DNA of 60,113 nt from positions 1 through 60,113 of the forward strand of contig NZ_SJSK01000010.1 of assembly GCF_004331645.1 (NCBI RefSeq), written 5' to 3'. Under the pieces are notes generated by a model. The model was not told where the DNA came from, did no database searches, and was given only the letters and a program-made list of their open reading frames with translations. This stretch comes from Pedobacter frigiditerrae (lineage in GTDB: Bacteria > Bacteroidota > Bacteroidia > Sphingobacteriales > Sphingobacteriaceae). Positions 25,262 through 34,659 of the stretch are shown here, piece after piece; the first letter of the stretch is position 1, and the number at the start of each line of letters is the position of its first letter. The translations under genes and the position numbers were made by a program.

Positions 25262-26134
25262 TTATTTAATTATCGATTTCAATTCTTTTCTATATTCAGA
25301 CGCACTTTTGCCTGTAAACTCCTTAAACAACTTATTAAAATGACTGAAGTTATGAAAGCCACTTTCGTAACTGATGTTTGCAATACTGATGGGTTTTTCG
25401 GCTAAAAGTTTAGAAGCATGAACAATTCTATACTCATTTACAAACCTGGTAAATGTCTTTTTGGTAATCTTTTTAAAATACCTGCAAAAAGAAGGAACCG
25501 TCATGCTAGACATTTCTGCAATGTCTTCTAAGCTAATCTCTTCTAAAAAATGGTCTTTAACATAGTTAAAGACCATATTAATCCTGTCATTGTCTTGAAC
25601 TTGCATTTCTAGCGAGAAATTCTGTGCATTTAACAAGGTATAGTCTGATGCTTGTTCAAGTTCTCGTAATACACTTAAGAGCGCAAGTAACTTCTCGAAA
25701 GACCATAAGCTATTCATTTTTTCTAAAGTAGGTCCAACAAGTTTCATCGTATCCTTGCCAAAGGCAATACCGTATTTAGCTTTTTCGAATAAGTTGGCAA
25801 TACCTTTGGTCTCCTTAAGTGATAAAAAGTCGGCCCCTAAAAAATTGGGCTTCATTTGTATAACAACTTCATTTTTGTTGCCAGTGGTTTCATCCGTAAA
25901 GCCGCAATGAGGTAAATTGGTGCCTATTAATATCAAGTCGCCCTCAGTATAATAAGAAATATGACTCCCTATTTGGCGCTTGCCAGCCCCGCCATTTACA
26001 AATACCATTTCAATTTCTGGATGATAATGCCATAGGTGAGCCTTGTTGTTGGCATTCTCTACGTATTTAGAGTAAGAGAAAGAGCTTCCAAAAGAAGGCT
26101 CAACAATTTCGAAACTTGGGCGTATCTTTTTCAT
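25262..26134 (-). CDS. AraC-family transcriptional regulator
   Basis: 290 residues. The N-terminal cupin (about 15-130) has HLWHYHPEIEMVFVNGGAGK, a typical effector-binding start. The C-terminal AraC domain (about 185-288) has two helix-turn-helix units: LEDIAEMSSMTVPSFCRYFK and ISIANISYESGFHNFSHFNK, ending KLFKEFTGKSASEYRKE. It is divergent from a secreted protein gene at 26306 and may control it. The ligand is unknown. Confidence 0.92.
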   Translation of the reverse strand: MKKIRPSFEIVEPSFGSSFSYSKYVENANNKAHLWHYHPEIEMVFVNGGAGKRQIGSHISYYTEGDLILIGTNLPHCGFTDETTGNKNEVVIQMKPNFLGADFLSLKETKGIANLFEKAKYGIAFGKDTMKLVGPTLEKMNSLWSFEKLLALLSVLRELEQASDYTLLNAQNFSLEMQVQDNDRINMVFNYVKDHFLEEISLEDIAEMSSMTVPSFCRYFKKITKKTFTRFVNEYRIVHASKLLAEKPISIANISYESGFHNFSHFNKLFKEFTGKSASEYRKELKSIIK

Positions 26135-26305
26135 ATTGCATACAAAATTACCCTAAAATTTATGGTCTATTGTTAATTTACTGTAAATAAACTATTCTAC
26201 TGGGTAATTTTGCATAGATATAAGAGAATATGCCATAAAAATGCGGTTAGAATCGATAGTACATTTGTATATCACAAAATTGATAACCCTTTAAACAATA
26301 TAATC

Positions 26306-26899
26306 ATGAAAAATTTCTTAAAAATCGGATTGTTAGCAGGTATATTATTAACTTCTTCAGCTGTTTTTGCAAATGAAGATAACTTTTCATTGAAAGCTAA
26401 CGCTAAAACAGAAAAATCTATAGTTTTTTTAATATCAGAAGCGCAAGATATTAATATCACAATTTACGGAACTAATGATGAGCTTTTATACGATCAAAAA
26501 ATACACGCATCAAAGCCATCTACTAAAATCTATAATCTTGAAGAATTCCCTGATGGAAGCTATACTGTAAAATTAGAGAACGAAACAAAGTTAATTGAAT
26601 ACAAAGTAACTATAGAAAATGGTAAAACTGTAGTTTCTGAGCCCGCAACAATTGAGCTTTTCAAGCCTGTATTAACAAAAGACAAAGAAACCATTATACT
26701 TAACATGGAAAACACGCCAAACGGTGAAGTTGAGGTTAAGATCTTAAATGAATATAATGAAGAATTATATACTAAAGTTTTTGCAGCTAAAACTAAATTG
26801 GTTAAAAAGTTTAACGTAGATAAAACAGACGCAAAAGAATTAACATTTATTGTTAAATCTAAAAACCAAGAGTTTGTTAAAACTATTCAATTGAATTAA
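26306..26899 (+). CDS. Secreted hypothetical protein
   Basis: 197 residues with signal peptide 1-23 (ending SSAVFA). The mature part looks like two beta-sandwich units: KSIVFLISEAQDINITIYGT with YDQKIHASKP and FPDGSYTVKLEN, and a second with VEVKILNEYNEELYTKVF. This is the style of Bacteroidetes secretion-tail-like or DUF3244-like domains. The frame extends upstream to 26210, but the signal peptide begins at 26306. A terminator follows. It is divergent from the AraC regulator. Confidence 0.75.
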   Translation: MKNFLKIGLLAGILLTSSAVFANEDNFSLKANAKTEKSIVFLISEAQDINITIYGTNDELLYDQKIHASKPSTKIYNLEEFPDGSYTVKLENETKLIEYKVTIENGKTVVSEPATIELFKPVLTKDKETIILNMENTPNGEVEVKILNEYNEELYTKVFAAKTKLVKKFNVDKTDAKELTFIVKSKNQEFVKTIQLN

Positions 26900-26917
26900 T
26901 ACTCGAAAAATTAACTG

Positions 26918-26953
26918 AAAGGGATTGTCTGATAAAGACAGTCCCTTTTTTTG
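26918..26953 (+). terminator. Rho-independent terminator
   Basis: AAGGGATTGTCT and AGACAGTCCCTT pair around GATAA and are followed by T residues. Confidence 0.8.
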
Positions 26954-27046
26954 TGCTTTAAATTTATTTTATCTATCCCATAATAATAGCCTTTGTAACT
27001 ATTAGGGAGGTTTAAAAGTCTTAATAGAAAATAAACCTATTTAACA

Positions 27047-27793
27047 ATGAGAAAATCCTTACTAATAACTGTTGTGTTGTTTGTGCTAGCTACTGGTGTT
27101 AAGGCGCAAATAGACACCATCAATGCCAAAAACAATAAATTGCAGCTGCAAAACTTAAAACTTGGCACGAGCGAATATTTAGTTTACATGACAGATTCAC
27201 TTTTTACAAAAAGAACCATAGGTGATATTTGGCAAAGAACTACTTCAATTAAAATTTTTCAAAATAAACAAGCTGTAGAGTTTAAGTGGAATTGGATAAA
27301 AAATGATACTACACTTGCTACAATCATTAACATATGTGATGGTAAAACACTAGCGCCAATTTACCATTATGCGAATTATAAGGGTAGAGGTATTATTGCT
27401 TACGACTATCGAGATGGTTTTATGATCCCTTCAGACACCATTAAAAATAACATGGCTGTTAAAAAAGGTAAGGTAGAATTAACCATTCCAATTATAAGCT
27501 GGGAACAAGATTTAGAAACCTATGCTTTATTACCTATTAAAAAGGTAGGTCAAAAATTTGACATTTCTTTTTTTGATCCAAATGAGGCGAAACCAACTTA
27601 CCACAGGTATGAAGTTGTAGGCAAGGAAGAATTAACGTTAAATAGTGAAGTGAAAGTTAAATGTTGGTTGCTTAAAATTAACTATACGTCAGATAGTTAT
27701 GCCACTTTTTGGTTAACTGAGAAAAATAAGGAAGTAATTAAAATGCAAGAATACTTTAAAGGTAGGTATAGAATTAAGGTGAAACAGTATTAA
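27047..27793 (+). CDS. Secreted DUF3108-like protein
   Basis: 248 residues with a signal peptide (about 1-20, ending GVKA). The mature chain is beta-rich: LGTSEYLVYMTDSLF, TSIKIFQNKQAVEFKWNW, then LTIPIISWEQDLETYALLPI, and ATFWLTEKNKEVIKMQEYF at the end. The final motif (T-x-W-x-x-x-x-x-x-V-I-K-M) is like DUF3108 and LolA-fold periplasmic proteins. Function unknown. Gene order gives no help. The following 27794-28080 holds no gene or clear repeat beyond one GACTTTC-type element at about 28046-28073. Confidence 0.65.
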   Translation: MRKSLLITVVLFVLATGVKAQIDTINAKNNKLQLQNLKLGTSEYLVYMTDSLFTKRTIGDIWQRTTSIKIFQNKQAVEFKWNWIKNDTTLATIINICDGKTLAPIYHYANYKGRGIIAYDYRDGFMIPSDTIKNNMAVKKGKVELTIPIISWEQDLETYALLPIKKVGQKFDISFFDPNEAKPTYHRYEVVGKEELTLNSEVKVKCWLLKINYTSDSYATFWLTEKNKEVIKMQEYFKGRYRIKVKQY

Positions 27794-28087
27794 TATAGTC
27801 CGAAAGATGGGGTAGGTAAAAGCTTGCAACACTTGTTGATATGGGGGTATGTAAAATTGTTTCCAAGAACTGCAAATTTTGTTCTATAAACCACATCTAA
27901 CAGAAATACTTTTACCAAGCCCCTTCAGGCGATTTAAGTGTAAAAAGATTGGAGTTGGGGCGGGAGAGGAATGCTGATTGCCAATACCCATCTTTTCCAA
28001 ATCATTTATTTGCTAATCAATAGGTTATAAAAATTATCTTTCTGACTTTCAGGCATTCGGACTTTCCGACTTTTTTCACCTAACATT

Positions 28088-28117
28088 TTGATTTAAAGAA
28101 TAATCTCACTACATTTG
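28088..28117 (+). promoter_or_regulatory. Promoter of the rpsF operon
   Basis: TTG (28088-28090), exactly 19 bases, then TACATTTG (28110-28117): a perfect match to the Bacteroidetes TTG-N19-TAnnTTTG promoter. Confidence 0.8.
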
Positions 28118-28120
28118 CAA

Positions 28121-28140
28121 CCCGTTTTAACCGACGGGAA
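28121..28140 (+). promoter_or_regulatory. Candidate S6:S18 autoregulatory leader hairpin
   Basis: CCCGT-tttaacCG-ACGGG forms a stem right at the expected transcript start, with an unpaired ACCG next to it. S6:S18 leader RNAs present a CCG trinucleotide beside a stem to which the S6-S18 complex binds, repressing its own operon. The match is by eye. Confidence 0.4.
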
Positions 28141-28165
28141 TAAATATTAATCACTTTAAAAAACA

Positions 28166-28531
28166 ATGATGAATCAGTACGAAACTGTTATCGTTCTTAC
28201 CCCGTTGTTGTCAGAAGATGTTGCGAAAGAGGCTTTAGCCAAATACAAAAGCATTATTACTGATAGCGGAGCCGAAATTATCGCAGAAGATAATTGGGGT
28301 TTGAGAAAATTAGCGTATCCGATTGAAAAAAAAGCAAGCGGATTTTTCCACCTTACAGAATACAAAGCTGAAGGGGATTTAATTAACAAGTTAGAGTTAG
28401 AATTAAAACGCGACGAGCGTGTTTTACGTTTCTTAACTGTAAGATTAGATCGCCATGCGATTGCTTACAGCGAGAAAAAACGCAGCGGAGCTTTTAACAA
28501 AAAACCTAAGAAAGAGGAGGCTGGAGCATAA
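28166..28531 (+). CDS. rpsF: 30S ribosomal protein S6
   Basis: 121 residues: NQYETVIVLTPLLSEDVAKE, KLAYPIEKKASGFFHLTEY and RDERVLRFLTVRLDRHA are the standard S6 blocks, with a basic C-terminal tail of Bacteroidetes type. S6 binds S18 on the 16S rRNA platform. ATG at 28166 or 28169 would both work. The stop overlaps the rpsR start by one base. Confidence 0.97.
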   Translation: MMNQYETVIVLTPLLSEDVAKEALAKYKSIITDSGAEIIAEDNWGLRKLAYPIEKKASGFFHLTEYKAEGDLINKLELELKRDERVLRFLTVRLDRHAIAYSEKKRSGAFNKKPKKEEAGA

Positions 28532-28794
28532 TGGCAAAGGATCAAATACAATATGTTACCGCTCCAAAAGTGGACGATAACAGAAAAAAATACTGCCGTT
28601 TCAGAAAAAATGGTATTAAGTATATCGATTACAAAGACGCAAACTTCTTGTTAAAATTCATCAATGATCAAGGTAAGATTTTACCTCGCCGTTTAACTGG
28701 TACTTCATTGAAATTTCAACGTAAAGTGGCCCAAGCGGTTAAACGTGCACGTCACATCGGTTTGTTACCTTTCGTTACTGACCAATTAAAATAA
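28531..28794 (+). CDS. rpsR: 30S ribosomal protein S18
   Basis: 87 residues with KKYCRFRKNGIKYIDYKDAN, LLKFINDQGKILPRRLTGTS and AVKRARHIGLLPFV, the classical S18 sequence. TAATG overlap with rpsF points to translational coupling. Confidence 0.98.
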   Translation: MAKDQIQYVTAPKVDDNRKKYCRFRKNGIKYIDYKDANFLLKFINDQGKILPRRLTGTSLKFQRKVAQAVKRARHIGLLPFVTDQLK

Positions 28795-28804
28795 GCGCAG
28801 AGAA

Positions 28805-29248
28805 ATGGAAATTATTTTAAAGCAAGATATCAAATCACTAGGTGAGAAAGATGATATCGTTACGGTAAAACCAGGTTACGGTCGTAATTACTTAATCCCT
28901 CAAGGATTTGGTCAATTGGCTACACCGTCTGCTAAAAAAGTATTGGCAGAAAACTTAAAGCAAGCTGCTTTTAAACAAGATAAAATTAAGAAAGATGCAG
29001 AAGGTATCGCAACTCGTTTAGCTGATGTTAAATTGAGCATTGGTGCTAAAGCTGGCGAAACAGGTAAGATTTTTGGTGCTGTAAACACTATCATGATTGC
29101 TGATGCATTAAAAGCTCAAGGCTTTGATGTAGATCGTCGTCGTATTACTTTCGAAACTGAACCTAAAATGGTTGGCGAATACGTAGCTAACTTAAACTTA
29201 CACAAAGAAGTGAAAGTTAAAGTTCCTTTCGAAGTAGTAGCTGAGTAA
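28805..29248 (+). CDS. rplI: 50S ribosomal protein L9
   Basis: 147 residues. The N-terminal RNA-binding domain has MEIILKQDIKSLGEKDDIVT and VKPGYGRNYLIPQGFGQLAT; a connecting helix follows, then a C-terminal domain with GKIFGAVNTIMIADALKAQG. Last gene of the S6-S18-L9 operon, 10 bases after rpsR. Confidence 0.98.
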   Translation: MEIILKQDIKSLGEKDDIVTVKPGYGRNYLIPQGFGQLATPSAKKVLAENLKQAAFKQDKIKKDAEGIATRLADVKLSIGAKAGETGKIFGAVNTIMIADALKAQGFDVDRRRITFETEPKMVGEYVANLNLHKEVKVKVPFEVVAE

Positions 29249-29268
29249 GATTATCTTATTAGATATAG

Positions 29269-29301
29269 AACCGCTTCCGATTTTCGGAAGCGGTTTTTTT
29301 A
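29269..29301 (+). terminator. Terminator of the rpsF-rpsR-rplI operon
   Basis: AACCGCTTCCG-attttt-like loop-CGGAAGCGGTT followed by a run of T. Confidence 0.9.
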
Positions 29302-29314
29302 TGTCTTTTAATTG

Positions 29315-29468
29315 CCGTCATTTCGAAACGGAATGCCTGCCTGTCCGGCAGGCAGGCAATGGAGTGAGAAATCTCTTAGTTTCTTAACCATTGAACGAGG
29401 TTGTGCGATAATGAAGTTAGAGGGGGGGATGGAATAAATATCTCAGTCGTTCCTCCTTCGATATGACG
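29315..29468. repeat. GTCATTTCGAA...CGATATGAC repeat with nested palindrome
   Basis: Outer GTCAtTTCGAA and TTCGATATGAC are inverted, and a CCTGCCTGTCCGGCAGGCAGG palindrome (29336-29356) interrupts the left arm. Confidence 0.6.
29336..29356. repeat. CCTGCCTG/CAGGCAGG palindromic element
   Basis: Same 21 bp sequence as the copy at 25081-25101, here nested in another repeat. Confidence 0.65.
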
Positions 29469-29476
29469 CTAAATTA

Positions 29477-29875
29477 TTACTTCTCTACCATCCCTAACCA
29501 ATCTTTAATTAATTGTTGTAATTGATTTGTGGTAGTAACCGTTAAATCGTCAATGGTAACGATCTTTCTCCCATCAGGATAATCTTTTCCTTTTAATGAG
29601 CTTGTTACCTTTGCACCAGTAGGGAAAACCAAGAGGATTTTTCCCCTATGGATATTACAAACCACAATATCCCTTTTATACTCTTTTGGATCAAACGGTT
29701 TCATTTCGCCAGTAAAGTAAAAACTCGGACTATTCCATTTTACTTGTTCTGCAATTTCGGGGTCGGTTGCTAAAATTAGCGCTCTGATAGTTTGTACAGT
29801 TGCCTTAACCTCATCACCTAGTTTGGTGATTAATTCATCAACCTGTTCGCTATCCGAAGGTTTAGATTTTGCCAT
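29477..29875 (-). CDS. DUF1801 domain protein
   Basis: 132 residues: VKATVQTIRALILATDPEIA, EQVKWNSPSFYF, VVCNIHRGKILLVFPTGAKV and GRKIVTIDDL follow DUF1801 (YdhG-like) proteins. These are small cytosolic proteins without established function, sometimes linked to iron chelation by family annotation. It follows the DUF1080 gene with a one-base stop/start overlap, so the two share an mRNA. Confidence 0.85.
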   Translation of the reverse strand: MAKSKPSDSEQVDELITKLGDEVKATVQTIRALILATDPEIAEQVKWNSPSFYFTGEMKPFDPKEYKRDIVVCNIHRGKILLVFPTGAKVTSSLKGKDYPDGRKIVTIDDLTVTTTNQLQQLIKDWLGMVEK

Positions 29876-30675
29876 TATTTCTTTTGATTGGAAGGAAGTA
29901 CCTTAATTTCTATTTTCCTGAAATCAACAGGCTGACCTTCACTTTGTAAAGCAATGAAACCACTTTTTAATAGCTTTCCATCTATTTTAATCTTTGGGTC
30001 GTATCTATTGGCAACATCTCCGCCAATTTGAGGTTTCGAGTATTTTAATACGGTATCTCCATTAATAATGTGTGTAATTAGCGAATCTCCCAGTACAATT
30101 AGTTCTGCTTTAACCCACTGATCGCCATCATAGGTTTTTGAAGTAGAATTGATGCAATGATCTGCAGCTATTTTTCCATTGTAAACTACGTTTGTGCCGG
30201 GCGAGCACATATTGCCTGTTGGTCTAGGCTTGCCATCTCCTAAACCTGCTAAGAATTGCATTTCTATAGATATTGGCCAATCTTGTTCCTTAGGCATTGT
30301 TTTAGGGTCTTGTGAATGAAACATTATGCCACTGTTTAACAAGGTATAACTCGGTGCTCCTTTATGAAGTTTACCCACAAAACGATATTCTAATTTTAAG
30401 TGATAATAAGAGAATGGGGTTTTGTAATAAAGGTGCCCAAATTGGTCGTTAAAATCGCCATACTGGTCATACCTTACTTTAATTATGCCGTCTTCTACCC
30501 TAAAAGTATTACCAAAGTTTACATTGTAATCATGATGATGAATTTTTACGTTCCAATCTTTAATGTCCTTGCCATTAAATAAAGAAATCCACTCTTTTTT
30601 TTCATTTAAGACAGGTTTGGCAGCTAAAAAAATCAATAGAGCAACTAAGGCGAAACAGTAAGGTAAGGTTTTCAT
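29875..30675 (-). CDS. DUF1080 (3-keto-disaccharide hydrolase-like) secreted protein
   Basis: 266 residues with a signal peptide (about 1-20). EWISLFNGKDIKDWNVKIHH opens the DUF1080 domain, a concanavalin-type beta sandwich; GIMFHSQDPKTMPKEQDWPI and SIEMQFLAGLGDGKPRPTGN are the central family blocks, and the end has SGFIALQSEGQPVDFRKIEI. Family members in Bacteroidetes hydrolyse 3-keto-glycosides or bind sugars in the periplasm. No sugar operon surrounds it, so the substrate is open. Confidence 0.9.
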   Translation of the reverse strand: MKTLPYCFALVALLIFLAAKPVLNEKKEWISLFNGKDIKDWNVKIHHHDYNVNFGNTFRVEDGIIKVRYDQYGDFNDQFGHLYYKTPFSYYHLKLEYRFVGKLHKGAPSYTLLNSGIMFHSQDPKTMPKEQDWPISIEMQFLAGLGDGKPRPTGNMCSPGTNVVYNGKIAADHCINSTSKTYDGDQWVKAELIVLGDSLITHIINGDTVLKYSKPQIGGDVANRYDPKIKIDGKLLKSGFIALQSEGQPVDFRKIEIKVLPSNQKK

Positions 30676-30802
30676 AAATGGTTATTTTTTGTCCAAATTA
30701 AAAATAAAATGTATCGAAACAAATAAGCTTGATTCCTTGGTTGGTGTCCTCACCAACCAAAAGAAGCCCAAATATTTTTAGCTTCTTCCTCAGCTATCTT
30801 GG

Positions 30803-31084
30803 TTAGCGGAAAGAAAAGGTCAATCCATCTTTATTCAATGCATCTTTAAGCCTTCCCATTGCATTTGGTCCCATTCCATGTAAAGCTGCAATTTCGTTTT
30901 CTGTAAATTTAGCCAGCTCTAACAAGGTTGATATATTTTTACTTGCCAAAGCTCTTCTTGCTGGTGCTGCTATTTCAGCAAGAAATCCTGATGAGGGTTT
31001 GTGTTCCTCCTCACAAATAGGGCAGGTGGGGCAATCACTAGATTTATGAAGTTGATGACCAGATGGACAAATTTTTAAAGGCAT
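30803..31084 (-). CDS. Zinc-ribbon and RNAP-alpha-CTD-like helix-hairpin-helix protein
   Basis: 93 residues. CPSGH and CPTCPICEEEH (Cys7, Cys18, Cys21, Cys24) form a short zinc-binding head. Residues 35-93 read APARRALASKNISTLLELAK then TENEIAALHGMGPNAMGRLK, the helix-hairpin-helix fold of the RNA polymerase alpha C-terminal domain. It could bind DNA or RNA polymerase. A single gene; the small size and fold are typical in Sphingobacteria. Confidence 0.75.
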   Translation of the reverse strand: MPLKICPSGHQLHKSSDCPTCPICEEEHKPSSGFLAEIAAPARRALASKNISTLLELAKFTENEIAALHGMGPNAMGRLKDALNKDGLTFSFR

Positions 31085-31337
31085 TACAAATGTTTATACA
31101 AACTTAATGCTTGCTGTTTAAATTTTTAGGGTTAAACGAGACAATAAAAAGGTCAATTAAGTTTTGCTTTACTAATCAACTGCTGTCTCCACCTGCTAAT
31201 AAGTGACCAGTTTCGGTCGGTGAGACGCCGGCCGATAGTCTTTAAAATTACGATGTAAAGCCAAGATTTATTGTTTTTTTGAAATGAATTAAATCGTCAA
31301 TCTAAAATCGTAATTCATTTTACATACCTTTGCCTTA

Positions 31338-32072
31338 ATGGCCAAAAGAACTAGCAAAACAACTACCAAACCATCTTTATTTAAGCGCTTACTAATTATT
31401 TCGGGCAAAGTTGTGCTTTGGTTTATATTGTTCAGCGTAATTTGGGTATTGGCTTATCGTTTTATTAATCCACCGATTACCCCTTTAATGGTGCAACGAA
31501 ACTGGGAACGTTCTGCAAAAGATTTACCGGCAAAAGCAGATCGCAAATGGGTTAAGTTTAAGGATATTTCAGATAACATGAAACGTGCTGCAGTATCCGC
31601 AGAAGACCAATTGTTTTTGCAACACATGGGTTTTGATATTAAAGCCATAGAAAAAGCTTATGCTGCAAATGAAAAGAAGAAAAATCAAAAAAAGAAAAAA
31701 GTAATAGGTGGAAGCACCATTTCACAGCAAACAGCTAAAAACGTATTTCTTTGGCCTGGCCGTTCGTATATTAGAAAGGGTTTTGAGGCCTATTTTACCT
31801 TGTTGATTGAATTACTGTGGAGCAAGGAGCGCATTCTGGAGGTTTACCTCAACGTAATAGAAATGGGCGATGGTATTTACGGGGCAGAAGCAGCTGCACA
31901 AGAATACTATGGTAAATCTTGTTCAAGTATGACTAAAAGTCAAGCCTCTTTATTAGCAGCGTGTTTCCCAAATCCTAGAAGATGGACTCCAAACAAACCA
32001 ACAGCATACATTAGGCACAAGCAATATCTGATCATGAGAAACATGAGGAGATTGGGGCCACTTGATTTTTAG
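31338..32072 (+). CDS. mtgA: Monofunctional peptidoglycan transglycosylase
   Basis: 244 residues. One N-terminal helix (18-42) anchors a GT51 domain: catalytic Glu89 in SAEDQLFLQHMGFD, then GGSTISQQTAKNVFLWPGR (124-142), KERILEVYLNVIEMGDGIYG and SLLAACFPNPRRWTP. It polymerises lipid II glycan strands in the periplasm without a transpeptidase domain. A TACCTTTG -7 box (31325-31332) is only a few bases before the ATG, so the leader is very short. Confidence 0.95.
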   Translation: MAKRTSKTTTKPSLFKRLLIISGKVVLWFILFSVIWVLAYRFINPPITPLMVQRNWERSAKDLPAKADRKWVKFKDISDNMKRAAVSAEDQLFLQHMGFDIKAIEKAYAANEKKKNQKKKKVIGGSTISQQTAKNVFLWPGRSYIRKGFEAYFTLLIELLWSKERILEVYLNVIEMGDGIYGAEAAAQEYYGKSCSSMTKSQASLLAACFPNPRRWTPNKPTAYIRHKQYLIMRNMRRLGPLDF

Positions 32073-32112
32073 TCTTAAGTAATCTGTCAGTCTGAGCTTG
32101 TCGAAGACTTGG

Positions 32113-32165
32113 CGAATAAAAAAGATTTCCTTCGATAAACTCAGGATGACAATCTTTTTTATTCG
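32113..32165. terminator. Bidirectional terminator between mtgA and the AsmA gene
   Basis: CGAATAAAAAAGATT and AATCTTTTTTATTCG are perfect 15 bp inverted copies; the loop contains CTTCGATAAACTCAGGATGAC, matched by GTCTGAGCTTGTCGAAG at 32089-32105. The right arm includes the last codons of the AsmA gene. Confidence 0.65.
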
Positions 32166-34588
32166 TGATCCTTATTCCATCTTACCTTCATTCCGCCTTT
32201 ACCATCGTCCATGGCCTTTAAGTGTAAAACGATGCCCTTCATCCTGGCAATTTTCTTTTCTTCCTTGTCCGTTATTCCTTCGTCTTTTTTAGGGTTTCTT
32301 AGCGGGATATCCATGGCAATGTCTGTTCCGGCACCTAAACCGTAAATGCCTTGCATGTTAAAGTTTAAAACACTGGTGTTCACCTGCATGGGGCTAATCA
32401 AAACCCTATCGCCATTTAAGGTAAAGGTGCCATCTAATTTATCAATGGTAATGTTAGAGAAGTCTCTATTGGCAAAAGCTAATTTTTGTACTTTTTGCAA
32501 AGGCTCAAAGTTTACTAAGGCAGCATTGCTCAAGTTAAAAATAACTTGTCCATACATTGCTCTTTTAACAATTTCTCCCTTATCAGTCATACTGCCAGAT
32601 GCATTTACCTTGGCCGATAAATAACCCTTTAAATTCTGATTGGTAATGGAGGTTTGGCCGAAATTATCAAATGCATAGAAGAATTCTTTTACATTTACCT
32701 TGCTAATAACAGAGTTGATGGTAAACTTATTAATAGCGCCAAGCTGTTTAACATTACCTGTTAAGTTTAGGTTTCCTCCGGCGTGGCTCACGTTTATTTT
32801 ATTAAAGTAAATCCCATCATTTAATAAAGAAACATTGGCGCTTAAGTTATTAGCCACAAAACGCTTGTAAATGGCCTTGTTTACATTTAACTGAATTTGA
32901 ACCTTAGCTGCCTCTAAAACTGCACTCAGTTGATCCGAGACTTCCTTAACTGCATTTTTAGAAGCGGGTTTTCTTTTAACAGTTTTCCGTTGCCCCAAAA
33001 ACGACATGAATTCCCCTAGGTTCAACTGAGGACTATTCATGTTTAATTTAACTAGAATTTTCTCGGGATTGGTATAATAGAAATTAAGGAAGTTTTGAAT
33101 AGAGCAACTCATGTTTAACACACTTTTGCCAAGCTGAAACCTGCTTCCGGTAATGTTTAAATCCTTTTGGTTAAAATTTAAAGTCAAAGAGCTATTTACC
33201 AAAGTCAAATTACGAGGTATGTAGGTGATGTCTGCATTCTTAATATCTACAAACCCAGTTAAGGTAGGTTTGGTAAAAGTGAAGTTATCTATATCAGCCT
33301 TGCAGTATAAACGAACATCGGCTGTACCATTCTTAAAATTGAAGGTTTCTCCACCAATAGAGCTATTTAGTTTTTCTAAGGGAAATTGAGAAGTGATAAA
33401 ACCTGTTGCAATAGGCCTTGCTAAATTACTCACCAAAAATGTATCAACCTTAATAGGAGCATTATAATAATCGGCAGTTAACCCGTAAAATTTAATGGCA
33501 GAGTTTTCATCGCCTATCGGATGTGCAACCGTATCCTTATTGGTAAAAGTGCCAGTGAAATTACAATTGGTTAATTGTCCCGATGGAATGGTTACTATAT
33601 TATCTTTTACATTCATCCTCACATTAATTAACGGGTCTTTGCCAGTTTTACTGCCATCGTCAATAATATGCCCTATGATATCAATGGGCTTATCAATGGC
33701 AAATTTTAACAGCTTTGAAGAAATATTTGGGGAAAGTAATAGCGCAATGTTTTTGTATAAAATCTGGTCGGCCCTAATGTCTATCGCAAAAGCCGATTCG
33801 TTTTTTGCCAAATCTATCTTGGCGCCAATAATAAATTCATCTCCACCAATAATAAGCTTTTCTGGGTCAATGGTTACCACTTTCTTTTCACTATTGTAAT
33901 GCGCAATTAAAGTTCCTGCTAAGGTTTTGTCTTTAATAAAACTTCCTTTTCTGGTATTAAATGCAAAACTGTTAACCATTGTTTTAAGTTTCAATTTCCC
34001 GTTCCAGCCAGAATCTGGATAGTCGATTTTGCCGTTCACTTCCTCAATCTGAAAGTTAAATAGCTTAAATCGCTTCTGGTTATCAATTATTAGTTTTACG
34101 TTGTTAAAATCTACGTGTTTAATTTCAAATGCTGTTTGATCTGCCTTTGACTTTGGTGTGCCAGTTGCCCTAGGCTTAAACATACTTGTATTGGTATAAC
34201 CAGTAGTGTCGGTATAGATATAAACACCAGCATTATTGATCCCGATTTTATTGATTTTAATGTTTCCCGCAATCAGCGAAAAAATGTTAAGTGAAACATC
34301 TATATCAGCTGCATTTAGTAAATCGTGTTTATGTTGTGCCCACAAGCTATCTCTTAATTGCACTTTTTTTAATGAAACAGATACTCCAGGAAATCCTTTA
34401 AGTAAAGTAGTTTCCATACCACCAACCTCAATTTTGCCATTTACGTTGGCGTTAAGCTGATTAAGAATAGTGTTTAATATCGCCTTGTTATTATGGTTGA
34501 TATAATAGGCCGCACCCAACCATACAATTATGATGAGCACAAAAAGAGAAGCTAGAACTTTAAGGGAGATTTTGAGCCAGCGAGCCAT
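32159..34588 (-). CDS. AsmA-family envelope protein
   Basis: 809 residues with an N-terminal anchor helix (about 7-28, SLKVLASLFVLIIIVWLGAA). It is followed by a long beta-rich chain typical of AsmA/TamB-like proteins: NGKIEVGGMETTLLKGFPGV, SLKKVQLRDSLW, then many repeated L-x-G-x and N-V-T-x strands, and an AsmA_2-type end GQVIFNLSNAALVNFEPLQK with FANRDFSNITIDKLDGTF. Such proteins span the periplasm and are involved in lipid transport to the outer membrane. It converges with mtgA. Confidence 0.88.
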   Translation of the reverse strand: MARWLKISLKVLASLFVLIIIVWLGAAYYINHNNKAILNTILNQLNANVNGKIEVGGMETTLLKGFPGVSVSLKKVQLRDSLWAQHKHDLLNAADIDVSLNIFSLIAGNIKINKIGINNAGVYIYTDTTGYTNTSMFKPRATGTPKSKADQTAFEIKHVDFNNVKLIIDNQKRFKLFNFQIEEVNGKIDYPDSGWNGKLKLKTMVNSFAFNTRKGSFIKDKTLAGTLIAHYNSEKKVVTIDPEKLIIGGDEFIIGAKIDLAKNESAFAIDIRADQILYKNIALLLSPNISSKLLKFAIDKPIDIIGHIIDDGSKTGKDPLINVRMNVKDNIVTIPSGQLTNCNFTGTFTNKDTVAHPIGDENSAIKFYGLTADYYNAPIKVDTFLVSNLARPIATGFITSQFPLEKLNSSIGGETFNFKNGTADVRLYCKADIDNFTFTKPTLTGFVDIKNADITYIPRNLTLVNSSLTLNFNQKDLNITGSRFQLGKSVLNMSCSIQNFLNFYYTNPEKILVKLNMNSPQLNLGEFMSFLGQRKTVKRKPASKNAVKEVSDQLSAVLEAAKVQIQLNVNKAIYKRFVANNLSANVSLLNDGIYFNKINVSHAGGNLNLTGNVKQLGAINKFTINSVISKVNVKEFFYAFDNFGQTSITNQNLKGYLSAKVNASGSMTDKGEIVKRAMYGQVIFNLSNAALVNFEPLQKVQKLAFANRDFSNITIDKLDGTFTLNGDRVLISPMQVNTSVLNFNMQGIYGLGAGTDIAMDIPLRNPKKDEGITDKEEKKIARMKGIVLHLKAMDDGKGGMKVRWNKDHE

Positions 34589-34659
34589 AAATTAATTTAG
34601 ATGTTATATTAAAGATAACAAAAAAATGGCTTTAATGTTTTTATCGGTTCATTGGTTCG

